Assembly (NCBI RefSeq): GCF_002950945.1
Contig: NZ_CP012673.1
Location: 2,728,001-2,792,000, forward strand
Reading direction: 5' to 3'
Source of the DNA: Sorangium cellulosum
Lineage (GTDB): Bacteria > Myxococcota_A > Polyangia > Polyangiales > Polyangiaceae
DNA length: 64,000 bases
Shown: piece by piece, positions 49,584-58,159 of the stretch
How positions within the stretch are numbered: the first letter of the stretch is position 1
Layout: the number at the start of each line of letters is the position of its first letter
Position numbers and translations under genes: made by a program
Notes under the pieces: generated by a model
What the model was told of the DNA's origin: nothing
The model's input: the letters and a program-made list of their open reading frames with translations, nothing else
The model's database searches: none

Positions 49584-52019
49584 ATGTCCCAGCCGAAGAG
49601 TCCGACGTTGCTCGCGTCCGGCGTGCTGATCGACAGGAAGTACCGGCTCGTGCGCCAGATCGGCGAGGGCGCCATGGGCGTGGTCTGGTCCGCGGTGAAC
49701 GTGGCGACGGCCCGCGAGGTGGCGCTGAAGCTGATCCACCGCCCCGAGACGGAGTTCCGGCTGCGGCTGCAGCGCGAGGCGCGCAACTGTGGCGCGCTGC
49801 GGCACCGGAACGTCATCGACATCTACGACATGGGGGAGACGGAGGCCGGGGAGCCGTTCCTGGTGATGCAGCTGCTCACGGGCGAGACCGTGGCCGAGCT
49901 GCTCGCGCGGCGGCGCCGGCTCGAGACGGCCGTGGCGGCGTCGATCGGGCGCGACGTGGCGCGGGGCCTCGCGGCGGCGCACGCGATGCACACCATCCAC
50001 CGCGACCTGAAGCCGGCGAACATCTTCCTGCACCGCGAGCCGGACATGGACGAGCCGGTGGTGAAGGTGCTCGATTTCGGGGTCGCCAAGAACCTCTCGG
50101 TCAACGACGGCCTGCACACGGTGATGGGCGGCGCGGTCGGCTCGCCGCTCTACATGAGCCCGGAGCAGGTGCGGGCCGAGCCGAACGTCGATCACCGCGC
50201 GGACATCTGGGCGCTCGGCGTGGTGATGTTCGAGATGCTCACGGGCACGCGGCCGTTCCAGGGGGACGCGCAGGCGGTGTTCATGGGGATCCTGTCGGGC
50301 GAGATCCCCACGGTGGCGAAGCACCTCCGGCGGGTGGATCCGGGCCTCGTCGATCTGATCGCCCGCTGCATGCGGCGGGAGCGGTCGGAGCGGATCGGGT
50401 CGGCGGCGGAGATCGCGGCGCAGCTCGACCGGTACGCGGGGCGAGGAGCCGCCGCGTCGCTGCGGCAGACGTCGCCGGACGGGCAGGTGCCGTCCAGCGA
50501 GGGCGGGGAGAGCGGGTCGTCGCTGGCGTCGCCGGTGGAGCCTGGATCGGGCGGCGCGAGCCTCGGGGCGCCGATGCCGGCGCCGAGCTCGGTGCTGGGA
50601 GCGGGCAGCGTCGGTGCGCCGAGCGCCCGGGGACCGAGCGCCGGGGGGCCGAGCGCCGGGGGGCCGGGCGTCGGGGGACCAAGCGCCGGGGCGCTGCCGC
50701 TGGCGCTGCTGGGCGGAGGGCCGAGGGCGCCGCTGGGGCAGGCCCACGAGGCGGCGGGGGTGCCGTCGCAGCGGGAAGCTGGCCCGGCGCCGGCCGCGAT
50801 CCGGGCGCCGGCTGCGGGGCAAGCGGCGGGGGCGGGCCAGCCGGCGGGCGTGATGCTTCCGCGCGCGGGAGGGTCGGGGCCGCACATCGCGGAGGCGGCG
50901 GCGGGGGGCGGCTCGTGGGACGAGGACGTGCCGACCCTGCAGATGACGCGCGCGAGCGCGGAGTCGGCGTGGCCGGTGGCGAGGCAGCGCGTCCCGACGG
51001 GGCCGCACCCGGCGGCGGGATCGCCCGCCGTGGCGACGCCCGCCGTGGCGACGCCGTTGCCCTCGCTGGTGGGGTCGGCGTCCGCCGGGCCGGCGCTGGC
51101 CTCGGCGGGCGGGGTGCACGCCGCGCCGGCGCAGCCCGCGCCGGGCGCGGCGCCGGAACGGCCGTACTGGGGCGGCACGGTGCGCATGACGGCGCCGCAG
51201 ATGCCGGACGGTGCGGCCCCGGCGGCGGTCGTCGGCGCTGCCGCCGCGCCGTCGACGGGGAGCTTCGGCGCGCCGCCGGGCCGGATGATGGAGTCGACGG
51301 TGAAGCTCGAGGCGGACGCGGGCGCGAGCCCGGCCGACTCGAGGATGTCGACCAGCGCGGCGACGAGTGTTGCTGGGCAGATGGGGAGCTCGTCGACGAG
51401 CCCGCTGGTCGCGAAGAACCCGTCGCCGTCGGCCAGCCAGACCGGGACGCACGCGGCGCAGGACGCGGCGCCGCAGGGCGGCGGCCAAAAGCGCCAGAAG
51501 TTGGCCGCGGTGCTGGCGATCACGGCCGCCGCGCTGTCCCTGATCCTCGCGGGCATGTTCATCGCGATGCGCTCGGGCGAAGGTGGCCATGCTGGGCCGG
51601 CGTCGTCCGCGAGCGCGTCGCCGGAGGACGGCGCGTCGACAGGCGTCAAGCCGGCGACACCGGACATCGCGCCGACGCAGGCGCCGAGCGACACGCCCTC
51701 GGCTCGTCCTCCGGAGACGCCGCCGGGCTCCACGGCGACCGCTGCGCCGACGGCGGCGCCGACACCCTCGACGGCGCCGACCCCGTCGGCGGCGCCGAGC
51801 GCTCTTCCGGTCGACAACCGCACCGGTGCAGCGCCGGGCAGCAGCGGCGGCGCAGGGGCGGGGGGGCCGCCGGGAGGCACGGCGCCGGGCGCGAAGCCGC
51901 GCGACGTGAAGCCGACGCCGGCGCCATCGCAGACCGCGAAGACGACGCCTGCGGCGAACCCGTGCGCTCATCTCACGTCCTTCCTCAAGAAGAACTGCGA
52001 AGCGAAGCTGAAGAAGTAG
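49584..52019 (+). CDS. Membrane Ser/Thr protein kinase 1 of the array
   Basis: 811 aa. Kinase domain ~15-280: GEGAMGVVW, VALKLI, HRDLKPANIF, DFGVAKNL, MSPEQ. A long Pro/Ala/Gly-rich cytoplasmic linker (~290-635) contains AGGPSAGG-type repeats. One membrane segment lies at ~640-662 (LAAVLAITAAALSLILAGMF), then ~150 extracytoplasmic residues rich in Pro/Thr/Ala. The end, NPCAHLTSFLKKNCEAKLKK, has two cysteines. The kinase-3 tail is similar. It probably senses an envelope signal. Highly similar to kinase 3 through the kinase domain, indicating tandem duplication. Confidence 0.93.
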   Translation: MSQPKSPTLLASGVLIDRKYRLVRQIGEGAMGVVWSAVNVATAREVALKLIHRPETEFRLRLQREARNCGALRHRNVIDIYDMGETEAGEPFLVMQLLTGETVAELLARRRRLETAVAASIGRDVARGLAAAHAMHTIHRDLKPANIFLHREPDMDEPVVKVLDFGVAKNLSVNDGLHTVMGGAVGSPLYMSPEQVRAEPNVDHRADIWALGVVMFEMLTGTRPFQGDAQAVFMGILSGEIPTVAKHLRRVDPGLVDLIARCMRRERSERIGSAAEIAAQLDRYAGRGAAASLRQTSPDGQVPSSEGGESGSSLASPVEPGSGGASLGAPMPAPSSVLGAGSVGAPSARGPSAGGPSAGGPGVGGPSAGALPLALLGGGPRAPLGQAHEAAGVPSQREAGPAPAAIRAPAAGQAAGAGQPAGVMLPRAGGSGPHIAEAAAGGGSWDEDVPTLQMTRASAESAWPVARQRVPTGPHPAAGSPAVATPAVATPLPSLVGSASAGPALASAGGVHAAPAQPAPGAAPERPYWGGTVRMTAPQMPDGAAPAAVVGAAAAPSTGSFGAPPGRMMESTVKLEADAGASPADSRMSTSAATSVAGQMGSSSTSPLVAKNPSPSASQTGTHAAQDAAPQGGGQKRQKLAAVLAITAAALSLILAGMFIAMRSGEGGHAGPASSASASPEDGASTGVKPATPDIAPTQAPSDTPSARPPETPPGSTATAAPTAAPTPSTAPTPSAAPSALPVDNRTGAAPGSSGGAGAGGPPGGTAPGAKPRDVKPTPAPSQTAKTTPAANPCAHLTSFLKKNCEAKLKK

Positions 52020-52152
52020 CGCCGACGCATGGCGCGCCCTGCGGGCGCCGCGCCGCCGCGCGCCTCACTTGACGGTGCGCTGCCCTACCTGCGAGACTTC
52101 AGTCAAGCGCCCTTTCTCGACCGCAGCCTCCGTCCTCTCGCGAGTCCACCTC

Positions 52153-53763
52153 ATGCAGCCTCTCTCGCCTCCTGCCGGGCCGCCGCCAGGTGCGCTCGTC
52201 TGCGGTAAGTACCGACTTCTTCGCCGCATCGGCGAGGGAGCGATGGGTGTCGTCTGGGCAGCGCACAACGAGGCGACCTCCCGCGAGGTAGCGCTCAAGC
52301 TGCTCGTGCGGCCGGACCCGGAGCTCCGCGTCCGGCTCCTCCAGGAGGCGCGCGCCTGCGGGGCGGTCCGGCACCGGAACATCGTGGATATCTACGACGC
52401 GGACGAGACGGAGGGCGGCGATCCGTTCCTCGTCATGCCGCTCCTCTCCGGCGAGACGCTCTCGTCTTACCTCAAGCGCAAGCGGCGGCTGGAGCCCGCC
52501 GAGGCGGCGCGCATCGCCCGCGACATCGCGCGCGGCCTCGCCGCGGCGCACGAGCGCGGCATCATCCACCGCGATCTGAAGCCGTCGAACATCTTCCTGC
52601 ACACCGAGCCGGGGGAGAGCCAGGTCGTCGTCAAGCTGCTCGACTTCGGGGTGAGCAAGCTGCTCACGGGTCCTCAGCAGATGCGCACCGCGACAGGCAT
52701 CCTCATCGGCTCGCCCGCGTACATGAGCCCTGAGCAGGTGCAGGCGAAGGGCCAGATCGATCCTCGCGCGGACCTCTGGGCGCTCGGCGTGGTGATGTTC
52801 GAGATGCTCGTCGGCATGCGGCCGATCCAGGGGCGGGCGCACGAGCTCCTGAGGAACGTGCTGCACGGCGACGTCCCGACCGTGGCGCAGTTCGTCTGGC
52901 AGATCGATCCCGGCCTCGACGCGCTCGTGTCGCAGTGCCTGCAGCGGGATCGCGAGCAGCGGCCGCGCTCGGCGGCCGACGTCGCGGCGGCGCTCGAGTC
53001 GTTCGTCGCGCCGCTCGGTCGTTCGCGCGGGGGCGCGTCGTCGCCGGATCTGCGGCACGAGGCGCCGCAGCCGCTGGGGTCGTCGCCGAGGATCGCGGCT
53101 GTTCCCGCGCCGGCGAACATGACGCCGCTGCCGATCTCGCGGCCCGAGCTCCAGGCTGGACGGCGGCCCACGCCTCCGGGGGGGACCTGGGGACCCGCCG
53201 GGGTGCCGGGGACGCCTGCCAACGGGGCGCCGTCGACGCCGGGGATCGCGGCGCCGGGGACGCCGGCGCCGCGGGAGCAGGCGTCGAGCAAGCCGAGCAA
53301 TCCTCTGCTCGGTGAGTTCGGCACGCTCAAGCTCTCCCCGGAGCATGTGTCGGGCTACCGGCCTCGACAGCACTCCGCGCCGGTGTCGTCGCCTCAGCCG
53401 TCGCCGTCGCCGGCGCGTCACTCGCCGCCGGCGCCCGCGCCCTACGCGCCGCTCGGGCCTGCGGCCCACGCGCAGCTGGCATCCGCGACCCACGCGCCGC
53501 TCGGGCCCGCGGCCCAGGGAGCGCCCGCGCCGGGGGCCGATGTCGTGCAGGGGGCCGCGGCGGGGCAGGGGGGGCCAGGGAGAGCCCTGGATCCGGCCGG
53601 GGTACCTGCGCCCTCCCCGCCGTCCCGGGTCGTGTGGATCGCGCTGGGGCTGCTCGCGGCGATGCTCCTGCTCGGGCTCGGCATGGCGGTCGGCTTCCTC
53701 GTGATGCGGGCCGGCGTGGAGAGCCCGGATGGCCGTGGCGGAGCGCAGGCTGCCCTGGCATGA
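52153..53763 (+). CDS. Membrane Ser/Thr protein kinase 2 of the array
   Basis: 536 aa from ATG 52153. In-frame TTG 52069 or GTG 52075 would add up to 28 residues with a CPTC pair; no start has a strong ribosome site. Kinase domain with GEGAMGVVW, HRDLKPSNIFL, DFGVSKLL and MSPEQV. Pro-rich linker, then a membrane segment at ~493-518 (VVWIALGLLAAMLLLGLGMA), leaving only ~18 residues outside. It therefore lacks the sensor tail of its neighbours and may respond via cytoplasmic partners. Confidence 0.9.
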   Translation: MQPLSPPAGPPPGALVCGKYRLLRRIGEGAMGVVWAAHNEATSREVALKLLVRPDPELRVRLLQEARACGAVRHRNIVDIYDADETEGGDPFLVMPLLSGETLSSYLKRKRRLEPAEAARIARDIARGLAAAHERGIIHRDLKPSNIFLHTEPGESQVVVKLLDFGVSKLLTGPQQMRTATGILIGSPAYMSPEQVQAKGQIDPRADLWALGVVMFEMLVGMRPIQGRAHELLRNVLHGDVPTVAQFVWQIDPGLDALVSQCLQRDREQRPRSAADVAAALESFVAPLGRSRGGASSPDLRHEAPQPLGSSPRIAAVPAPANMTPLPISRPELQAGRRPTPPGGTWGPAGVPGTPANGAPSTPGIAAPGTPAPREQASSKPSNPLLGEFGTLKLSPEHVSGYRPRQHSAPVSSPQPSPSPARHSPPAPAPYAPLGPAAHAQLASATHAPLGPAAQGAPAPGADVVQGAAAGQGGPGRALDPAGVPAPSPPSRVVWIALGLLAAMLLLGLGMAVGFLVMRAGVESPDGRGGAQAALA

Positions 53764-53835
53764 AGCGCTCCGGGTTAAGCTGGGCCAGCGGACCTCGCGC
53801 GCCGGGGTGCCGCGTTTCGAACAGGGCCGCTTAGC

Positions 53836-55875
53836 ATGATGTCCAAGTCGTTCACGCACATCGGTGCCGGCGTGGTGATCGCCGAGAAGTACAAGCTGGA
53901 GAGGAAGCTCGGAGAGGGCTCCATGGGTGTGGTCTGGGCGGCGGTGAACGTCACGACCGCGCGCGAGGTGGCGATCAAGCTGCTGAACAGCCCCCATCCC
54001 GAGCTCCGGCGCCGGCTCCAGCGGGAGGGGCGGAACAGCGGGGCGCTGCGGCACCGCAACATCATCGACCTCTACGACATGGGCGAGACCGAGGGCGGCG
54101 AGCCCTTCCTCGTCATGCAGCTGCTCACGGGCGAGACCGTGGCCGAGCTGCTCGAGCGCCGGCGGCGGCTCGACGCGGACGTGGCGGCGGCCATCGGGCG
54201 GGACGTGGCGAGGGGCCTCACGGCGGCGCACGCCGAGCACATCGTGCACCGCGATCTGAAGCCGGCGAACATCTTCCTGCACTGCGAGCCGGACGTGGAC
54301 GAGCCGGTGGTGAAGGTGCTCGATTTCGGGGTCGCCAAGAACCTCGCCGCGAACGACGGCATCCGGACGGCGACCGGCGGCGCGGTCGGCTCGCCGCTCT
54401 ACATGAGCCCGGAGCAGGTGCGGGCGGAGCCGAACGTCGATCACCGCGCGGACATCTGGGCGCTCGGCGTGGTGATGTTCGAGATGCTGACCGGCATGCG
54501 GCCGTTCCAGGGGGACGCCAGGGCGGTCTTCACCGGGATCCTGAACGGGGAGATCCCGAGGGTTTCCAGGTACTTGCGAAAGGTCGACCCCGCGCTCGTG
54601 GAGCTCGTCGCGCGGTGCATGCGGCGGGGCCGCGAGGAGCGGATCGGGTCGGCGGCGGAGGTGGCGGAGCTGCTGGACGAGTTCCTGAGCACCGGGACGG
54701 TCGCCGCGATGACGGCCGGGCAAGAGGGGGTGGTGGGGGGGCGGGCGTCGGCGATGCCGATGGCGGCGACGCCGATGCCGTCACCGCCGATGAGGGGGTC
54801 GTCGCCGTCGATGGGGATGTCGTCGCCGCCGATGGCGGTGTCGTCGCCGCCGATGGCGGTGTCGTCGCCGTCGGTGCCGATGCCGGGGCCGGCGCTGTCC
54901 GTGCCGGCGCTGTCCGTGCCGGCGCTGTCTGTGCCGGCGCTGCCGGTCAACGGCGATATCGCAGGGCATCAGGCGGGGCTGCCAGGAGGCGCCGCGGCGG
55001 ACCAGGGGTGGAACCCGGAGACGACCCAGAAGCTCGATCTCGATGCCATGACGGGCGCGGAGCCCCTGATGAACGGCGCGCCGGCGAGGGGGCAGGACGA
55101 GGCAGGGCGATCGACGACGGCGTCGCTCGTGTCGACCCCGCTGCCGGGCCCGGGGGTGGGGCCGGCCGCGCAGGGGCAGCCGTCGCCGTGGGGGGTGCGG
55201 CCTGCGGCGCCGAGCACGCCGCCGCAGCAGCAGCAGGGGGCGTCGCCGTGGTGGCGGCAGCTAGGGACGGAGCGCATCCCCCGGGCGGCTGCGGCGGCGC
55301 TGGCGGCCGGGGCGGCGCTCGTGGTGGGCGCGGCGCTCTACTTCGGGTTGCGCGGCTCCGGGGAGGACGAGGTGTCCGCGCGGCCCGAAGTGTCGCCGGA
55401 GGCCGGGGTCGAGACGGGCGCGAGCAGCGCCAGCACGCCTCGCGCGGCGGAGCCGCCGGCCGCGCAGACGGCTCAGGCTCCGGCCGTGCAGGCAGCGCCG
55501 ACGGCTCCGGCTCCGGCGGCGCCAGAGTCGCCGAAGGCCGATGTGGAGGTCGACGCGGGCGCGGCTGTCGGCTCGGAGCGCGCCGGGGCGGAGACGCCGG
55601 CGCCGTCGGCGCAGCAGGCGTCTGCGGCGGCTGCACCGGCAGCGCCTGCGGCAGCCACAGCGACGGCGACCACGGCGGCGGCGCCGCCGCGGCGCCCGGT
55701 CGCCGAGCCGCCTGCGCCCAAGCCCACCGCGAGAACCGCTGCGCCGTCGCCGCCACCTCCGGCGCAGACCGGGGCGAAGCGGACGGCCCCGGATCCGTGC
55801 GCGGGGAAGACCGGATTCATACGGACGAACTGCCTGCGGACCCAGGAGAGGAAGAAAGACCCCTACGCGCCCTGA
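53836..55875 (+). CDS. Membrane Ser/Thr protein kinase 3 of the array
   Basis: 679 aa. Kinase domain ~15-290 (GEGSMGVVW, HRDLKPANIFLHCE, DFGVAKNLAA). The linker holds SSPPMAV and PALSV repeats (DNA repeat at 54780-54950). Membrane segment ~484-505 (AAALAAGAALVVGAALYFGL). The extracytoplasmic Ala/Pro-rich part ends DPCAGKTGFIRTNCLRTQE, a dicysteine tail like that of kinase 1. Nearest relative in the window is kinase 1. Confidence 0.93.
   Translation: MMSKSFTHIGAGVVIAEKYKLERKLGEGSMGVVWAAVNVTTAREVAIKLLNSPHPELRRRLQREGRNSGALRHRNIIDLYDMGETEGGEPFLVMQLLTGETVAELLERRRRLDADVAAAIGRDVARGLTAAHAEHIVHRDLKPANIFLHCEPDVDEPVVKVLDFGVAKNLAANDGIRTATGGAVGSPLYMSPEQVRAEPNVDHRADIWALGVVMFEMLTGMRPFQGDARAVFTGILNGEIPRVSRYLRKVDPALVELVARCMRRGREERIGSAAEVAELLDEFLSTGTVAAMTAGQEGVVGGRASAMPMAATPMPSPPMRGSSPSMGMSSPPMAVSSPPMAVSSPSVPMPGPALSVPALSVPALSVPALPVNGDIAGHQAGLPGGAAADQGWNPETTQKLDLDAMTGAEPLMNGAPARGQDEAGRSTTASLVSTPLPGPGVGPAAQGQPSPWGVRPAAPSTPPQQQQGASPWWRQLGTERIPRAAAAALAAGAALVVGAALYFGLRGSGEDEVSARPEVSPEAGVETGASSASTPRAAEPPAAQTAQAPAVQAAPTAPAPAAPESPKADVEVDAGAAVGSERAGAETPAPSAQQASAAAAPAAPAAATATATTAAAPPRRPVAEPPAPKPTARTAAPSPPPPAQTGAKRTAPDPCAGKTGFIRTNCLRTQERKKDPYAP
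54780..54950 (+). repeat. In-frame short tandem repeats in the kinase 3 linker
   Basis: GATGGCGGTGTCGTCGCC-type units (21 bp, about three imperfect copies) are followed by GTGCCGGCGCTGTCC (15 bp, about four copies). They encode SSPPMAV and PALSV repeats in the disordered juxtamembrane linker. Multiples of three keep frame. Confidence 0.8.
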
Positions 55876-55971
55876 GCGGTGCGGACGGGCCGGGGAGGGG
55901 GCGTGTCTTCCCCGGTTCCGGTCGCGCAGGCGCAGTGGTAGGCCCGGGAGGGCGGTGGGCCCCGGGGGGAT

Positions 55972-57984
55972 ATGTCACACGGGATCGAGGCGCACAGGCT
56001 CGTTCCGGGCATCTTGCTCGCGAAGAAGTACCGCCTGAACCGCAGGATCGGACAGGGCGCGATGGGCGTCGTCTGGGCCGCGACCAACGAGGTCACGGGG
56101 CGCGAGGTGGCGATCAAGCTGATCGCCCGGCCCGATCCATCGCTGCGGAAGCGGCTCCTCCGCGAGGCGCAGTCGTGTGGTGCGCTGCAGCACCCGAACA
56201 TCGTCGACGTGATCGACGTGACCCACACCGAGGGCGGCGAGCCGTGCCTCGTCATGGAGCTCCTGGTCGGCGACAGCGTCGCGGAGCTGCTCGAGGCGAG
56301 GCGCCGGCTCGACGCGCCGCTCGCCGTCCGGATCGCGCACGACGTGGCCGGCGCGCTCGGCGCGGCGCACGCCGTGCAGATCGTGCACCGCGATCTCAAG
56401 CCGGCGAACCTCTTCGTGCACCGGCCGCCGGACACGGACGGCTTCGTGGTCAAGGTGCTCGATTTCGGGGTGGCGAAGAACCTCGCGGTCGCGCGCGGCG
56501 TGTCGTCGACGATGGACGCGGCGGTCGGTTCGCCGTTCTACATGAGCCCGGAGCAGGTGCGCGCCGACGGCGACGTCGATGCGCGGTCGGATCTGTGGGC
56601 GCTCGGGGTGGTGCTGTTCGAGATGCTCACCGGCGTGCGGCCGTTCCAGGGCGAGGGGCCGCAGCTGCTGTCGCAGATCCTGTCGGGGGAGATCCCGAAG
56701 GTGTCGCGGTACCTGCGGCGCGTGGACGAGCGGCTCGTGTGGATCGTCGACCGGTGCCTGCGCAGGGAACGGGCGGAGCGGTTCGCGGCGGCGGAGGAGG
56801 TGGCGCGGGAGCTGGCGGAGGTGATGCTGGCGGGGGCGGGCGGGGCGGCGGTGCAAGAGGCGGGGGCACCGGTGGAGGTGAGCGCGGCCGCGGCGGAGGC
56901 GGGCGCGGGCGCGAGGCCGGGATGGGGGGAGTCACCGACGCACACCGCGACGCACGCCGGAGAAGGAGAGCGCACGGCGCCGCTGTCGAGGACGGCGTCG
57001 GAGCAGGAGACGGTGGTGGTCCCGGAGCGGGGGCAGGGGAGGGCGCCGAGGGCGCCGACCCCGGACGAGCTCGCGACGACGGTGCCGGTGCGGCCGGCGG
57101 GGCAGCCGCAGCGGGATGGGGCGCAGGCGCCAGCGCAGGCGGCGCTGGCGGCGCGGGCGCCTGCGCAGGCGGCGCAGGCGCGGAGCCCGGCGGCTGGGGC
57201 GGGCGGCGGCGCGGCCGCGGCAGGGGCTGGGCCGATGGTGACACATCGCGGGACGCTCGTGATGGGAGGGCAGGTTGCCGCGGCACACCAGCAAGCGGCG
57301 GCCATGGCGCGGGCGAAGGCCCTGGCGCAACAGGCCGATGTGGAGCGCGCGATCGCGCGGCCTGTCGCCAGGGAACGAGAGGCCGGCAAGGCGGGGCGGA
57401 GGCGTGGGAAGGCCGCAGCGGTGGCGGTGACGCTCGTGGTGGGGCTGATCGTCGGCGTGGTTGCCGCGGTGTGGATTGTCGGCTGGGGAAAGGCGTCGGA
57501 TGCACCTGCTGAAGAGGACGCAGGGCGCGCGCCGGGCGTGGGCATGGGCGCGGTGGAGGTGGCTCCGCCAGCTGCGACGCAGGCCGCGGCGACAGGGGCG
57601 TCTGCGGAGGTGCCACCGCCGAAGCAGCCGGCGGCGACGGGGGCTCGAGCGGGGGCCTCGAGCTCCGCGGAGGCAGGTCCCACGGACGGCGACGCGGATG
57701 GCAAGGGGAACCTCGCGCCGGAGGCGGCCGAGGCGGTCAAGACAGGAGAGGAGCAGGGGGAACGACCGCCGCGCGCAGCGGAGACGACAGGGACGGCAGG
57801 TGGGCGCACGCTGGCGTCGGGCGTGGCGCCTGCTCAGCAGAAGAAGCCGCCGGCAGAGAAGAAGAAGGATGACATCTACGAGGAGCTGTTCGGCACGCCG
57901 GCGCCTGCGGCTCCCGGGACGTCGCCGGCGGTCGAGAAGCCCGCGCCGGAGAAGAAGCTCTCCGCACCGACCCGGCCGTTCTGA
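55972..57984 (+). CDS. Membrane Ser/Thr protein kinase 4 of the array
   Basis: 670 aa. Kinase domain ~20-285 (GQGAMGVVW, HRDLKPANLFVH, DFGVAKNLAVA, MSPEQV). The linker is Ala/Gln-rich with an APAQAALAARAPAQAAQA stretch. Membrane segment ~481-506 (AAAVAVTLVVGLIVGVVAAV). The outside tail of ~165 residues ends KKDDIYEELFGTPAPAAP..., without the dicysteine motif. A G-rich ribosome site lies before ATG 55972. Confidence 0.92.
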   Translation: MSHGIEAHRLVPGILLAKKYRLNRRIGQGAMGVVWAATNEVTGREVAIKLIARPDPSLRKRLLREAQSCGALQHPNIVDVIDVTHTEGGEPCLVMELLVGDSVAELLEARRRLDAPLAVRIAHDVAGALGAAHAVQIVHRDLKPANLFVHRPPDTDGFVVKVLDFGVAKNLAVARGVSSTMDAAVGSPFYMSPEQVRADGDVDARSDLWALGVVLFEMLTGVRPFQGEGPQLLSQILSGEIPKVSRYLRRVDERLVWIVDRCLRRERAERFAAAEEVARELAEVMLAGAGGAAVQEAGAPVEVSAAAAEAGAGARPGWGESPTHTATHAGEGERTAPLSRTASEQETVVVPERGQGRAPRAPTPDELATTVPVRPAGQPQRDGAQAPAQAALAARAPAQAAQARSPAAGAGGGAAAAGAGPMVTHRGTLVMGGQVAAAHQQAAAMARAKALAQQADVERAIARPVAREREAGKAGRRRGKAAAVAVTLVVGLIVGVVAAVWIVGWGKASDAPAEEDAGRAPGVGMGAVEVAPPAATQAAATGASAEVPPPKQPAATGARAGASSSAEAGPTDGDADGKGNLAPEAAEAVKTGEEQGERPPRAAETTGTAGGRTLASGVAPAQQKKPPAEKKKDDIYEELFGTPAPAAPGTSPAVEKPAPEKKLSAPTRPF

Positions 57985-58126
57985 TACAGCGGGCCAGCCG
58001 CTTTGCCGCCGATCCTCGCGACCCGCGCCGCCCTCGAGCTCGCTCCGATGCGCGCCCTCGTCCACCCGTGCTCTCGCGGTCGCCGTACACGTCGCGCCCG
58101 GCCTGCTCGAGCCGCGCGCGATCGGC

Positions 58127-58132
58127 TACGCT
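58127..58132 (+). promoter_or_regulatory. Candidate -10 hexamer TACGCT of kinase 5
   Basis: TACGCT lies 27 nt before ATG 58160, with AGGAGG in between, in the largest gap (175 bp) inside the kinase array. It suggests kinase 5 has its own promoter and a normal leader. Confidence 0.4.
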
Positions 58133-58159
58133 GCGCTGGCGCAGGAGGCGCCCCGGCCC